This document shows, in pieces, positions 35,524-47,380 of a DNA stretch of 64,000 nt. The translations under genes were made by a program, and so were the position numbers. The notes under the pieces are model-generated. The model did not search any database. It was not told the origin of the DNA and saw only the letters and a program-made list of their open reading frames with translations. The stretch lies in NCBI GenBank assembly GCA_029961685.1, contig JARWKL010000016.1, positions 3,969,207 to 4,033,206 on the forward strand. The letters are read 5' to 3'. Position 1 is the stretch's first letter; the number at the start of each line of letters is the position of its first letter. This DNA is from Aristolochia californica. Taxonomy: Eukaryota; Streptophyta; Magnoliopsida; Piperales; Aristolochiaceae.

Positions 35524-37380
35524 TTAAATTAGAAATTTACAGTTACAAATTTCAATCCAGCTACATCCTGGCTCTTTCTTCATCCCTTTTTGTTTGATTT
35601 CATACAACAGCTTCTCTACTTCATCCGATTTGCCTGTTGCTGCAAACACATGTGACAAGAGTACCAAAGAGGATGCTTCACTTGGTAGACCATTTTTCAT
35701 TATATTTTTTTCAACCGCCAGCCCTTTCTCAGACTCATAGGAATTCTTACAAGCAACCAAAAGGTTCTTCCATAACTGCTCCTTGAAGAATTTTGGAGAC
35801 CTTTCAATGAATTCCTCAGCCTCCTCAAATCTCCTTCATCCTGTTAAGAGATGCACCATATAGATATAGTGTTCTTCCTCAGGTTCAATTTCCATAGAAT
35901 CGAACAAATTCTTCCCATAATCGATGAGTCTACCGTGAGCGTATGCTGATAGAGCACAAGTATAACTGATTCGATTAGGTTTCACCTCATTTATCTTTAT
36001 CTCTTCGAACAATCTTAACACCTCGTTAACTCTTCCATGTAGGCCAATCTTCCCATCATCGTTGTCCATAAAACAATGGATTTTCTTTTGCCATGTCTTG
36101 AAAAATCTTCATTCCATCTTCAATGTTTCCACACTTGGCATACATATCAATCATGGAGTTCCCCAAACGTGTTTTCCTAGCAAGGCCAGCTTTTGAACTG
36201 AGAGCGTGAACCTGCTTTCCAATCTCTAGCAAAACCAGTTTTGTGCAAATACCCAATACTATGGTCATGGTGATCTCATCTGCTTTTAAGCCTGACTCAA
36301 GAAAATTGCAGAAAACACGAAGACCCCTCTCTGCTTCACCACTTTCTCCGTACCCTTCAATCAAATAATTCCAAGAGCCCACATTTTTGCAATCTAATGT
36401 TTCATATACTTTCATCCCACCATCCATGTGCTTCGTTCTAGCATACATCAAGATTAGAGTACTCCCTGTGAAACAATTTGCATCCAGTCCCATTTTAATA
36501 GCTATTCCATGGAGTTCTCTACCTCTAAATTCGCCTTGTACGCAAGCAGAAATTGAGGACGACAACACAAAAGAAGATACAGCGATACCCCTCTTCCTCA
36601 TTCTTTGAAATGTCTCAACAGTGGTTCTGAAAAATCCATTATGGGAAAGGCCAGAAATGAGTGAGTTCCATGAGATTTCATCAGGTTCAAGGATTTCTCG
36701 AAAGACTAACTCGGCTTCTGTGACCCAGTCCTGAGACATGTATAGAGAGAAGAGAGCATTGCAGACCATGAGATGGGTCAATGAGCCTCTCTTCAGCGCA
36801 TGTGAATACACCTGAAATAAGTTCTCTGGTCATTAGTACTTACAGTTAGCTAGAACAAAACCCAACCAAAAAAAAACATTCTCCGTTACCTGCGTGCCAT
36901 GGAGCAGGCAATTTTGTTTGTTGCAGGCACTAATAGCACTTGCATAGGTATATTCATTTGGAGGAGACACTGGGTCAGGCCTGAGAATTCATGAGGGAGA
37001 ACAACTCCAGAGCTTTATCACATCTTCCACACTGATCGTATCCTGAAATCAGTGCAGTCCAGGTAACCATATTCTTTGCAAAAATTTCATCGAATAGTTT
37101 ACGTGCACATTGACAGTTTCTCACATTTAGCATAAAAATTAACCAGATGGTTCTGTAAATACCCATTGGAAGACCACTCCAGTCGTTTTAGAACCACAGA
37201 GTGGACTTAGCGGCCATTATTGTACAGACGCAGCTTGGAGTAGGAGATTGGTAGCAAACGGGGAGTAAATCCCAAGCTTTCTTTCACAGCGGCAGCACCC
37301 ACTTCGGTTATTTTCATCAGTCCCGCGAGACATCAAACTGTTGCAGAAGAAGCTATCAAGGGCTCTGGCTGTCATACATG
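35524..37380 (-). pseudogene. Frameshifted pentatricopeptide repeat (PPR) pseudogene
   Basis: Minus-strand fragments in different frames form a PLS-class PPR protein ending in an E-type tail: MTARALDSFFCNS near 37375, LVNFYAKCEKL, CARKLFDEIFAKNMVTWTALISG, SHALKRGSLTHLMV, DEISWNSLISGLSHNG, MIDMYAKCGNIEDGMKIF, FEEIKINEVKPNRISY, then EPGCSWIEI. Breaks were seen near 37125, 36990, 36060 and 35840, and a stop near 37215. An intact-looking 78-base intron (GT at about 36893, TTCAG at 36812) joins HGTQ to VYSHALKRG, so this is a decayed gene and not a processed copy. Such proteins bind organellar RNA; this one should no longer work. Confidence 0.85.
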
Positions 37381-37964
37381 TCTGTTGGCATCTGTGACCT
37401 CAAGGGACAGCACCGTCAAATGACTCAGTTATAATTAGAATTCAAGCATGCTAATTAACAGTTGCTGGTGTCCATGATTTCACCGTCCAATGCGTAGCAG
37501 AACTGAGATAGAGACAGGAATACTGTCAAACATCACTCTTCGGCATTGACTATCGAATAGAACTCGGAAGCGACGTGACCAACACTTGCGAACGACTTGA
37601 ATCCAATTTTGTCTACCCAACATATGAATTGATCTCACTAATCGTTACCTCTGAGATCGGAAAGTTTAACTCATCAACGCGATCAAAACCAGTTTCATCA
37701 ACGCTATCGATGCAAAAAAAAAAAAGTTAGATAATACATGAAATAAATAAAAAATAAACTGGAAGATGGTTTAAATCCTTATCTCTAAAGGCATCCCCAT
37801 GTTCAACCATTGTGTTTCGACTGGGAAAGTTGACTCGCGATTTGCCTTTTCTATGGACTCATTTCAAGTCTGCAGGAGTCCTGATGATAACCGATCCCAA
37901 TCCCCTTGAGCAAATAACCTCTCCTTCCTTTGAGAGTTCCTCAAGTAAGGGATTATGTTCTTAT
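37381..37964. other. Intergenic, no gene seen
   Basis: No recognisable coding or RNA feature. Confidence 0.5.
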
Positions 37965-38560
37965 TGATAGTGATAAAAGTTAAAAGGGCGCATAGAATCC
38001 AGAAAGTCTCAAACTGTAAATTGTATCCAGTTATGTCACATAATCCAAGAATTGTAAACTCTACTGTTTTATTCTTCGTTTTTCTTTTTCTATATGGTAT
38101 CCTAGCTCTCGATCGGCAATCCCCCTTCTCTTTGTTGAAGATCTGACCTGGTTTAGTTAGTAGATGCTCTCACCAAGCCACTTCCAAGAACACATTTACT
38201 CTTCTTGAAGACCAAGATTGGACTCTCCTCTCGGAACTCCATCTTGTGAAGGCATAATAGAGATATAAGGGCCAATAGAATTCGAGAGAGTCTCAAATTA
38301 CATTACATAACTGAAGAATTCTAAACTCTATGGTTTTGTTGTATATCACGTTGCGACACTTGTTGTAAACCTATAAATATTGTATACCTTTTCAATGAAA
38401 AATACGATAAATTATTCTTCATTTATTTTATTTTATATGGTATTAGAGTTCTTGATCGGCAATTCCCGCCGCTGAAAACCCGACTTGATCATTAGTAGAT
38501 GCTGTCACCAATTCACTTCTACTAACACACTTACTCTTGAAGACCAATATTGGACTAGGA
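37965..38560 (+). mobile_element. Two degraded Copia LTR-PBS junctions in tandem
   Basis: The segment from about 37985 to 38225 is repeated at about 38270-38560: 'gagtctcaaa' to 'tatatggtat..tag' to 'gatcggcaattcccgccg' to 'cttgaagaccaa.attgga'. The TGGTATCCTAGCTC (38095) and TGGTATTAGAGTT (38438) sites are mutated forms of the initiator tRNA-Met primer site TGGTATCAGAGC that follows Copia LTRs. A TATA motif (ctataaatat, 38371-38380) lies in the second LTR. No coding part remains. Confidence 0.65.
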
Positions 38561-39223
38561 CACAATGAAATACACGAGAAATTATTCTTTTAGACCTAAC
38601 CCCATGAATGAAGAATGGTCTATGGTAGGAATAGTTCCTTCTAACGACTTTAACAACCATTACAATCCAACTTCCAAAATGGTCTACCACCCACATAAGA
38701 CGACTCCAGATTTTCGGATGGCCTCGTGGATGGGAGGGAACGACGAGACCCGGTAGGTGTACGCGAATCGGGCCATTCCGGCCGTTTCATCGTTTCGGGC
38801 GCTGTTTTGTTTTTTTGTATCGGAAATACCGGAACGGTTACTCTGTGAAGGGGCTTTTGGCTTTACACGGAGAGGGATTCTCGATAACGTGTTACGACTC
38901 CACCCTTTTACCAACTGAAATAAAATAATAAAAATATAAAGGAAAAGGTTCCTCTCGAAGATAGCGAAGCTTCTCCGCACGCGTAATAAAGAAAGGTCAC
39001 CAAGCACGAGCCCCCAGGTCCTACTCGGCACGATCCCGCGGTTCGGCGACTCCGGTACACTCCACACGTGCCGTCTCGAACCCCAACTCTCCTTTTCTTC
39101 GGCCGCCCGCGTTCTCTGTCTCCGTTTCCAAGCTTCTATATCCCGAACAGCGAAGGACCTGGACAATTACAACCTTCGCCACTTGGTTGTTGCCCTCGCC
39201 GATTCCCGGTGGCACTTCTGGCC
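38561..39223. promoter_or_regulatory. Upstream region and 5' leader of the ARM gene
   Basis: GC rises from about 38980. The leader has an open frame in phase with the ARM protein from 39068, but its residues look non-conserved. No clear TATA box was chosen. Confidence 0.4.
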
Positions 39224-40733
39224 ATGGGAATGGATACTCCAGCGAGTTATAGCTACGTAGGCCGAAACTTCTCCGATATCAACAACGGCGACTCTTCGAC
39301 GTCGGCTTTCAGCGACTGCAACAGCGATCGATCCGGCGAGTTCTGTACTACCTCCTCGCAGACGCGCCGTCTTCTTCTCTCCTGCGCGCCTGATAATTCG
39401 GATGAGCTGATTCAGCAGCTTGTCTCCGATCTCATGTCCTGCTCCATTGAGTCGCAGCGGCAGGCGGCTCTGGAGCTCCGCTTGCTCGCCAAAAACAAGC
39501 AGGAGAACCGAATCAAGATTGCACAATCCGGCGCCGTCAGGCCTCTTGTCTCGCTTATCTCTTCTTCCGATTCACAGCTGCAGGAGTACGGCGTGACGGC
39601 CATCTTGAACCTCTCGCTCTGCGACGAGAATAAGGACCTCATCGCGGCTTCCGGCGCGATCAAACCTTTGGTAAAGGCGTTGAGGACTGGCACGGCGACC
39701 GCGAAGGAGAACGCGGCGTGCGCGCTGCTGCGCCTCTCGCAAGTCGAGGACCACAAGATGGCGATCGGGCGGTCCGGTGCGATCCCCTGCCTCGTGGATT
39801 TGCTCGAGAACGGAGGATTCCGCGGGAAGAAAGATGCCTCCACCGCGCTTTATTCCATATGCTCCGTTCAGGAGAATAAAATCCGGGCGATTCAGGCGGA
39901 AATCATGAAGCCTCTGGTGGAGCTTATGGCCGATTTCCAATCGGGAATGGTGGATAAGGCGGCGACTGTAGTGAGCATCCTTGTCCCTATAACAGACGGC
40001 AAAACCGCTCTCGTAGAGGAAGGAGGTATCCCAGTACTGGTGGAATTAGTGGAGGTCGGGTCGCAGCGTCAGAAAGAGATCGCCGTCGCGATTCTGCTGC
40101 AGATCTGCGAGGACAGCGTCACCCACCGGATCATGGTCTCCAGGGAAGGCGCCATCCCCCCATTGGTTGCACTTTCCCAATCCGGCACGATACGTGCCAA
40201 GCAGAAGGCAAGTTTTCCTTTTTTGCTTCTTTTTGCTCCTAGGTTAGCTAGAAATCCCGCTTCACTATCGTTGCTTGGCGGTTTACCGGTGATTATTCGT
40301 GGTTTAACGGCCGGTTGTTCGGTTTTGAGCCGTTAATTTGGATATGAACATTTTTAATCGGGAAAAAGCAAAGGGTCCTCTCTGTGGACCCCGATAGACG
40401 TGTATTCCTCTAATCCTTCGCTTGCCCTGATATTTCAGTTGTACTATCACGAACTGTCATGGGGTCCGCGTGTAAATAAATGTCCACTGTCACCATCTCT
40501 GCCACACGTGTTTTCTGCCGGCCATGTAGGGAGTCGCTACATCGCTCTGTTTTAGTATTTTTCTTGCCAAAACCGTTAAAACCGAGAGCACATTTTCATC
40601 CTTTTTTTGGCAAATAATTTCAATTTCACATAAATTTTATTTTCAATCTTCCGATTGTTCTGTACTTTTATTGGTTTTTCAGGCGGAGGAACTCATCAAT
40701 CTTTTACGGCAGCCAAGACAGGCGCCGATGTAG
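39224..40733 (+). CDS. Armadillo-repeat protein, U-box-less PUB4-like
   Basis: Exons 39224-40207 and 40683-40733 give a 344-residue protein starting MGMDTPASYSYVG. After a Ser-rich N-terminus come armadillo repeats from about residue 65 to the end: SGAVRPLVSLI, ASGAIKPLVKAL, SGAIPCLVDLLENGG, EGGIPVLVELVE and EGAIPPLVALS. The last exon adds EELINLLRQPRQAPM. It resembles the ARM part of plant U-box ligases, but there is no U-box, so it is an ARM-only protein-binding scaffold, as in Arabidopsis At3g01400 and relatives. The start was chosen as the ATG before the conserved N-terminus; the frame is open further upstream to 39068. The intron is a GC-AG intron: CAGAAG|GCAAGT, acceptor TTTTTCAG|GCGGAG. 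A normal GT donor two codons on would shift the frame. Confidence 0.92.
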
Positions 40734-42685
40734 AGATGCCGTCAGATACCCGAGATTAAGAAAAAAAAAAGCAGGCAGAAAACGAAGACTTGTGGAGGAG
40801 GGCGCAGGAAATGTAAATATGTAAAAGAGATTGTTGTAAATTCTGGTGGTAACAGCCTCTTTCTTTTGGAACCGTATCTAAATCTGTTGGTTGATGTGTC
40901 ATGAAAGCGATTTTTGAGAGGGAAGAAGCTTCTTATTCCATTTCTAGTTTCGGTGATGTCTTTGGAATTTTGTTCTTGTTTGTTGGGTTGATGGACGTGG
41001 GACCGTGTGAGGGAAGCTGAGAAAAAGGGTCTGGATATTTTACTGATATCTTGGTAGGGGATTAGGGATGATTCCATTGACATGGACTTGATGGCTGCCA
41101 CCTTATTTTATAAATTTACTTTACGGGCACTTTCGTTTTTTCCATTTGGAGTTTGGTGAGGGCGAAAGAACGCCATGATCGACGACATGACTTTGAACCT
41201 GAACATTTCAAATTCGAGCTTCCAAAGAAGGAAAATCTCACGGCACTTGAAAGAGCAGGAAATGAAGCAGATTTGGAGAAGCAACCATAGAAGGCGGCTC
41301 ATCAAATGATGGGGAATGGAAAGGTAGAGAGAGGGTTGAGCTACTTCTCCCTTGGAGAGGGATTGATGGGCCTCAAGCTCGGGCTGAGCTACTTCTCCTT
41401 TTAACTTATATACACCATTGAATTGGCTCTCAAACTGAAAAAAATCAAAAGTCAGCAAAGAAGGGCTCGTATAAGGACGACGACTGGATCATCACCTGAG
41501 AGGTAGATGAGAGGCGAATAGTCAAATCCCAATTATTCCAAGTGCCTGCTGATTTCAGCCAACTGCCCAGATTTGGATTGTCGCGAGCAAGTAAACGAGT
41601 AGAAGATCGCCGTCCCGGCGGCCCTTGCTGCAGTTCAGTCAATAACCAGCAATTCAACTTCAATTTTCATTCGTTATTCCTTTTCGTTTTTTTTTTTCTT
41701 TTTTACCTCGCATTTCAACAAGAATCGATTGATATGATCAAAATTTTCTACCGTTTGTAGTTAGTTCATGAGGTTGAATAAGAAACAAGAAGAAGCCGAT
41801 GACTTTGAGTTTCTGCCATTGAATAAGAAACAAGAAGAATTCCAAATGCATGTCGTGTCAGGAGCAAACAACCAGTATAATAATATGCGCAAATGTGGAG
41901 TCCTCTCACCACCACACCAAACCCCTTGTATTGGAAAAACACGAAAGCAAAAGCCGTCAACATTGACCCGCTCCGGCCGAGTAGGAGCAGGTCCTGTAAA
42001 TTACCATTAATCATCTTCTTCAGCGTGATATCGCTCAGCTCGGTCTTGTAAATTATGCAATGTACAATGTAAATCTGTAGAAAATGGGATTGCCGAATGG
42101 TGCAGTGATTGCTGTTTTGTAGACATTCCAGAGAAATACGGGTGTTTGAAGGATCTGATACGAGACTCGATACCCAGATAGGCAACCCTTTTAAGACAAT
42201 GGACGAACCTCTGAAATGAAAAATGTGAGAACTGTACGCCTTTTCTTCTTCTCCAAAGTTCAATCTGCGCTGCTTGTGTAAAGGAGTGATGGAAATGTTC
42301 AGTGTAAAAGAGTTACAGAGAGCTGTCTTTATTGCAATCGGTTTAGATAAAGTTTCAGGTGAAGGAGAACCATTTATATCGATTGTCATCAACATTATCC
42401 ACTAACCATTCCGTTCTTCCTTCAGATCTCCAAATCAACCACGCAATCGGCACTCTCATAAAAAGAACTTTGGAGTGCAGATTGATACACAGACTATGGG
42501 TTTTAATAATTTTATAAATTATTTTAAAAAAGTTGAATTAAATCTCTAAGATGATTTTCTCACATAGCATGAATAGTTATAAGGTTTGGGTTTAGGGTTT
42601 TCGAAAAATATAAAATTTGTAGTGTACTTTAAATGAAGTGAATAATTCAATTTATTTTAATTCAACTTCAACTCATCCTTGGGTG
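40734..42685. other. Intergenic with doubtful minus-strand frames
   Basis: Open frames at 41445-41663 and 41766-42395 on the minus strand (72 and 209 codons) match no family I recognise. Composition and low conservation-like features argue for chance. A direct repeat 'gaataagaaacaagaagaa' occurs at 41774 and 41819. Could be a non-coding transcript; nothing firm. Confidence 0.35.
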
Positions 42686-43300
42686 TCAGTGTAAACGAGT
42701 TCAAGTGCACTGAAAAACAGATTCCGGTGTTAGTGCCCCCAAATGAAAAGTATGATATAAACAAGTGAATGAGTAATCTTTTATAATATACTTAAATAGA
42801 ATATATACCTAAATAGATAATTAACCAAAATAAACATGGTTGGTACACTTATAAGTGATTTAACGTGTAGTATTCGAATATATTAATATCCTAATTAATG
42901 AAAAACTATATTATATTACTTAATGATTATAGTTTATTATAAATTAATACAATAATTACGTGTGACTAGAATAAATTATTAAAAATTAATTAATTAATAA
43001 ATAAATAACATAAGAAAATATAATAAATAAATAAATTATTTTTTAATAACATAAGATATGTTTTGACATTAAAACCCACTAAATTAATACAATAATATAT
43101 ATATATATAAAACATAATATATATTTTTATGTATTATTAATTAATAATATATTGTCACAAAATTTAAAACCATTGGTTTAATTAATTATAGCAATGGGAT
43201 AATTAAACCAAAACAATTTATCAATTATTTATTTTAACAATATTTTAATTATGACTATTAAATTACTAATTTAATATAATAATTATAAAATAATTAATCC
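42686..43300. repeat. Repeat block shared with 46.2-46.6 kb
   Basis: Same-orientation match with about 46230-46560: 'aagtgcac' then 'gtgttagt', then 'ttttataatatacttaaata' and 'taaacatggtt'. The two blocks flank the dead Harbinger transposase. Part near 43237-43290 also resembles the inverted units at 46.6-46.8 kb. Confidence 0.65.
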
Positions 43301-43376
43301 ATCATCTTCCTCATGGCGCACGTCGTCTTCTTCATAAAAATAATAATTTATATTTTTTATTTATTTATATTTGTAT

Positions 43377-43923
43377 ATTCATTGTACACTAACCCCTTAA
43401 TCTAATGAACTAAATAATGCAGGAGTACAGTGACGGAGGTGGTGCTCTGACGGTACGCCGAGAGGAAGAAGAGAGGGAGGCCGAGAGGCTCGACCTCTCG
43501 TGCTCAGCGACGGAGGTCGAGAGGGAGATGAGAGGGAGGAAACCTGACGAGGGGGGGGGGGGGGGGGGGGGGGAGCAGAGAGGGGAGGCCGAAAGAGAAG
43601 AGAAGTCGGGAGGGCTAGAGGCTTTGCGATAGAGTCTCGGCCTCCCGTGCTCTGCGACAGAGGTCGAGAGGTAGAGGAGAGGGAGGAAGGCCGGGGGAGG
43701 GGGGCGAGGGAGAAGAGAAAAAAAAATCTGGCTGAAGGATCACGGGTGGGGGGGGAAGGACCGACGTGCATGTCTTGCGCGCTTCAATCGTTTGATTCGC
43801 AAAACAGGTCGGAATCCAAATTACCTGTTTTTTGCCTCAGCGAATGAATTAACGTGATTCACTTGAAGTGTAATTCATTGTATACTAACCCCTTAATCTA
43901 ATGAACTAAATAATGTAGGAGTA
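43377..43923. repeat. 50-bp direct repeats flanking a GC-rich insert
   Basis: 'attcattgtacactaacccc...aggagta' at 43377-43427 recurs almost unchanged at 43874-43923 (two differences). The sequence between is purine-rich and GC-rich (repeated 'gaggtcgagagg'), unlike the AT-rich surroundings, and contains a 23-G run. It looks like a separate insertion or local duplication. Confidence 0.75.
43551..43573. repeat. Poly-G run of 23
   Basis: Uninterrupted G tract. Frames crossing it (Gly-rich or Pro-rich) are not credible proteins, and the tract length may be an assembly approximation. Confidence 0.9.
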
Positions 43924-43952
43924 ATTCATATCACTTCATGTTGGACTAACCC

Positions 43953-43954
<2 letters not shown>

Positions 43955-43983
<29 letters not shown>
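43955..43983. repeat. (CT)n microsatellite
   Basis: About 14 CT units at the edge of the AT-rich transposon region. Confidence 0.9.
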
Positions 43984-44342
43984 ACGCTCCGCTCTTTGTT
44001 TCCCTCTCAACCCTTGTCTCTCTCGATACTCCTATCGCCAACGACGGCTGAGCTTCGAAGTCTTAACCCTAACCCTAAGCAAATATTTCAATATGGTGTT
44101 AGATACTATTGTCAAATTACACTCTAATTACATTAAACAGTCTTCGAGATGTACTCGCTCAAACATTTTGAATAATCCCATGTTCTATCCTTACTTTAAA
44201 AACAAAGCCATCTGATGAATTTTATGTTAATATCAAATATATGTTTCTATTAATTGAAATTGTGTCATTAGGATTATATTGGGGTTATTAATGTAACTGA
44301 TATCAAATATCACATCTCATTTGATCAATAAGTAAGATTCTC

Positions 44343-44905
44343 GAACAGAAAGGGTTTCCTCTCACATAATGTAATACCAACATGTACATTTGATATGTAT
44401 TTGTTGGATGAGAGGGATAAGCAGTTGATTCATGTGTACTGAAGTCAACATTGATGAGATAAAATAAACTCTGGGTACCTAAAGGTAAATAACATTTTTT
44501 TACTTAGTATTTTTTATCTATTATATTTTTAATTAATTCACGTGAAATATATCTTATATTGTAGGTAAACATTATTTAGTGAATATTGGTTATGCAAATC
44601 TTCTAGGATTTTTGGCTCCCTATCGAGGCACTCGTTATCATTTGCAATAATTTGAAGATAATCCTCCTAAAAATTAGAGAGAATTGTTCAACCAAAGAGA
44701 CTTATCCTTGGGGGCTACTATTGAGCATACTTTTGGGGCTTTAAAAGCATGATTTCAAATATTGAAATATGCTCCTCCATTTACTTGTGATATCCAAATA
44801 AAAGTTGTAATTGCTTATTATATATGCACCAAAGATTACATAGATATTTTTGAAAATGAAGAAACTGATTTAAGTGATTACGCAAGAGCATCATATTTCT
44901 GAGAT
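44343..44905 (+). pseudogene. PIF/Harbinger transposase remnant
   Basis: Plus-strand reading, interrupted by many stops, follows the C-terminal half of plant PIF/Harbinger transposases: EQKGFP, then YVFVG with VDSCVLKSTL, WVPKGK, an apparent intron of about 75 bases ending in TTGTAG, GKHYLVNIGYANLLGFLAPY, RGTRYHL, RELFNQRDLSLGATIEHTFG, and ILKYAPPF. One of the catalytic acidic positions is changed (YLVN where YLVD is expected); the Glu of the IEHTFG block remains. With this many stops it cannot act. Confidence 0.88.
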
Positions 44906-45320
44906 GTGTTAGCAACTCAGATGTGGCATAGTTATTGATTAATATTTTAATGAATATAAGAATTTAGGTTATATTTCACAGGTACTAAATAAATAGGATT
45001 TATATCAATAAATAAATAGGGAACTTTATTATAAAAACACTTTCATAAAGGGTAATTTAGGTTATATTTAAACGTGTTGTATTTGTGTTGTATTTGTGTT
45101 ACTTGAACATGAATTGATTTTATAATTAAATATTGAAACATGTTGTTATTTAAATGTTTACTTTTATAATGTGAATTGTGCACTTTTACAAATCTATCAA
45201 TTCATGATTAAATATTTTAACAAAGAAATTATTTTATCACGGCTTTAAAAGTATTAACCTAAATTATCCTCTATGAAAGTGTTTTTATAATAAAGTTTCC
45301 TATTTATTTATTTATATAAA

Positions 45321-46870
45321 TCCATGACTTTTAATAATATATGTAATTACCAATTTAACAGTGATAATGTAGATATTTTAAAAGTAAGGATTTGATCAAG
45401 CATCTATAAGTTATAAAAGTAACCATCTTTGTTTGAGTATTTTTATTTTTATTTTTATTTTTATTTTTAAATTAATTAAATTAATAATTTATTTTACTTT
45501 TTAATTATTTATTAATTTATATTACACAAATAACCTTATTTTACTAATAAAACTACCCTATATTTTTATTTATTATATTCATGACTTTTAATACTATATT
45601 AAATTACTAATTTAAGAGTGATAATTAAGATATTCTAAAGTAAGAATTTGATCGAGTATATAGACATTATAAAAGTAAAAATTTTTGTTTAAATATTCTA
45701 TATTTATAATTATTAAATTAATATTTTTTATTTTAACTTATAATTATTATATTAATTTAGGCTAAACTAAAATCTATATTATTTATTAATAAAATACCCT
45801 ATTTAATTATTTATTATATTAATGACTTTTAATATTATATTAAATTACTAATTTAAGAGTGATAATTAAGATATTGTAAAATTCATAATTTGATTAACTA
45901 TCAAGACATTATAAAAATAACCATTTAAATAACAAAATTAACTAAATTAATATTTCTTAAAATTTGAAATTATTTAGCTTATTTTTTTAATTAAAAAGTT
46001 AAATACAACTATCCTCCTAAAGCTAAATCTATTGTACACACTAACCAAACAAAATATTTTTTGCTATATTTTCCATTCCGTACACTAACACGAAAAGGTA
46101 ATTCAATTTTACTATTACTAGTTTATTCGCTTTCGCTTTCCTTTCCATTTCATTTCCACTTTAATGGTGGGTTAGCACTTCAAAAGAGAATTACTTAGTG
46201 AAAGTAAAAGTGAATTATTTTTCGTTTGCGCTAGTGTGCTCGATGTTAAGTGCACCTGAAAGTATTTTCTTGTGTTAGTACCGAAAATGGAAAAAGTATT
46301 GGAAACATGAGAACGAGTTACTTTTTATAATATACTTAAATAAATAATAAACCTAAATAAACATGGTTACTTTCACAATATTAAGTAATTTAATGTAATA
46401 TTAATATTTTAACATAATAAATAATTAAATAGGGTATTTTATTAATAAATTTAAATAGATTGTAGTTTAGTCTAAATTAATATAATAATTATGACTTAAA
46501 TTTAAATTACTAATTTAATTAATTATAAAAATAGAATACTTAAACAAAAATATATACTTTTATAATGTTTAGATACTTGATCAATTTTTTACTTTAACAA
46601 TAACTTAATTATCACTCTTAAAACACTAATTTAATATAGTATTAACATTAATGAATATAATAAACAAATAAATATAGTATTTTATTAATGACATAAGATA
46701 GATTTTAGTGTAGATACTTGTCAAGTTCTTATTTTAACAATATCTTAATTATTACTCTTAAATCCCTAATTTAATATAGTATTAATAGTAATAAATATAA
46801 TAATTAAATAAATATAAGAATTTTTTAATAACATAAGATAGATTTTAGTATAGTATAAATTAATATAAAT
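45321..46870. repeat. Large imperfect inverted repeat with tandem sub-units
   Basis: Three direct units, spaced about 244 bases, start near 45324, 45568 and 45812 (core 'ttaaattactaatttaagagtgataattaagatatt'). The reverse complement of this core recurs near 46576-46660 and 46735-46790. The longer segment at 45741-45810 is the inverse of 46420-46500. The centre of symmetry is near 46.2 kb. Motifs gtRcactaac or the complement gttagtgc recur at the edges. Probably nested non-autonomous relatives of the nearby Harbinger element. Confidence 0.7.
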
Positions 46871-47044
46871 ATGAAAAAATAAAATTATAAGTTTTATTAA
46901 GATAAAAAAAATTGAAGGAAGAAAGGGAAATTGAAACCGAACGAGGAGAAATGAGGGAAATCGAAGGGGGTTAGTAGTTGCGAGAGGGAAATCGAAGCCG
47001 AAAGGGGAATGGAGAGGATTTGAGACAGCGAGAGGGTTTGGTGT

Positions 47045-47300
47045 CAAGGGTGTTAAGTGCGGAAAACTAAATTCCTAACTCAGGTGGATCGGAACCACCT
47101 AGCTCTGACACCCACTGTTCTCGTTCCCTACGGCTTCTGCCGGGATTCAAACGCGGAATGTGGTGCCCAACTCTGATACTATGTCAAATGCTTAGCCAAT
47201 AAAAGCCAAAAGACCGGTCTGTTAAGTGTGGAAAGCCAAGTACCTAAACCGTCAGTGGTGGACAAAACCACCCAACTCTGTCAGAGGGTACTACACCACG
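47045..47300. repeat. Short duplicated segment, origin unknown
   Basis: 'gttaagtgcggaaaactaa..cctaac' at 47050 is echoed by 'gttaagtgtggaaagccaag..cctaaac' at 47221; each is followed by 'accacc.a.ctctg'. Possibly transposon debris. No protein seen. Confidence 0.4.
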
Positions 47301-47380
47301 GCGAGACGACGAATCGACAAAGAGTGAGATGAGGGTTGAGAAATAGAGATGGTCGAGAAAGCGGGACAATTGGGACGAGA

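Noticed and set aside
39412..39940. Antisense frames over the ARM gene
   Set aside because: GC-rich coding DNA leaves antisense frames open; the sense strand has clear armadillo repeats.
41766..42395. Minus-strand open frame of 209 codons
   Set aside because: No recognisable domain, unusual hydrophobic and repetitive composition, no supporting promoter or family; likely chance.
43397..43847. Pro/Ser-rich and Glu/Gly-rich frames
   Set aside because: Low-complexity translations of a purine-rich tract and a G23 run.
45321..46870. Regularly spaced repeats resembling an array such as CRISPR
   Set aside because: Units are about 244 bp, diverged and partly inverted, in a plant transposon nest; not a CRISPR array.
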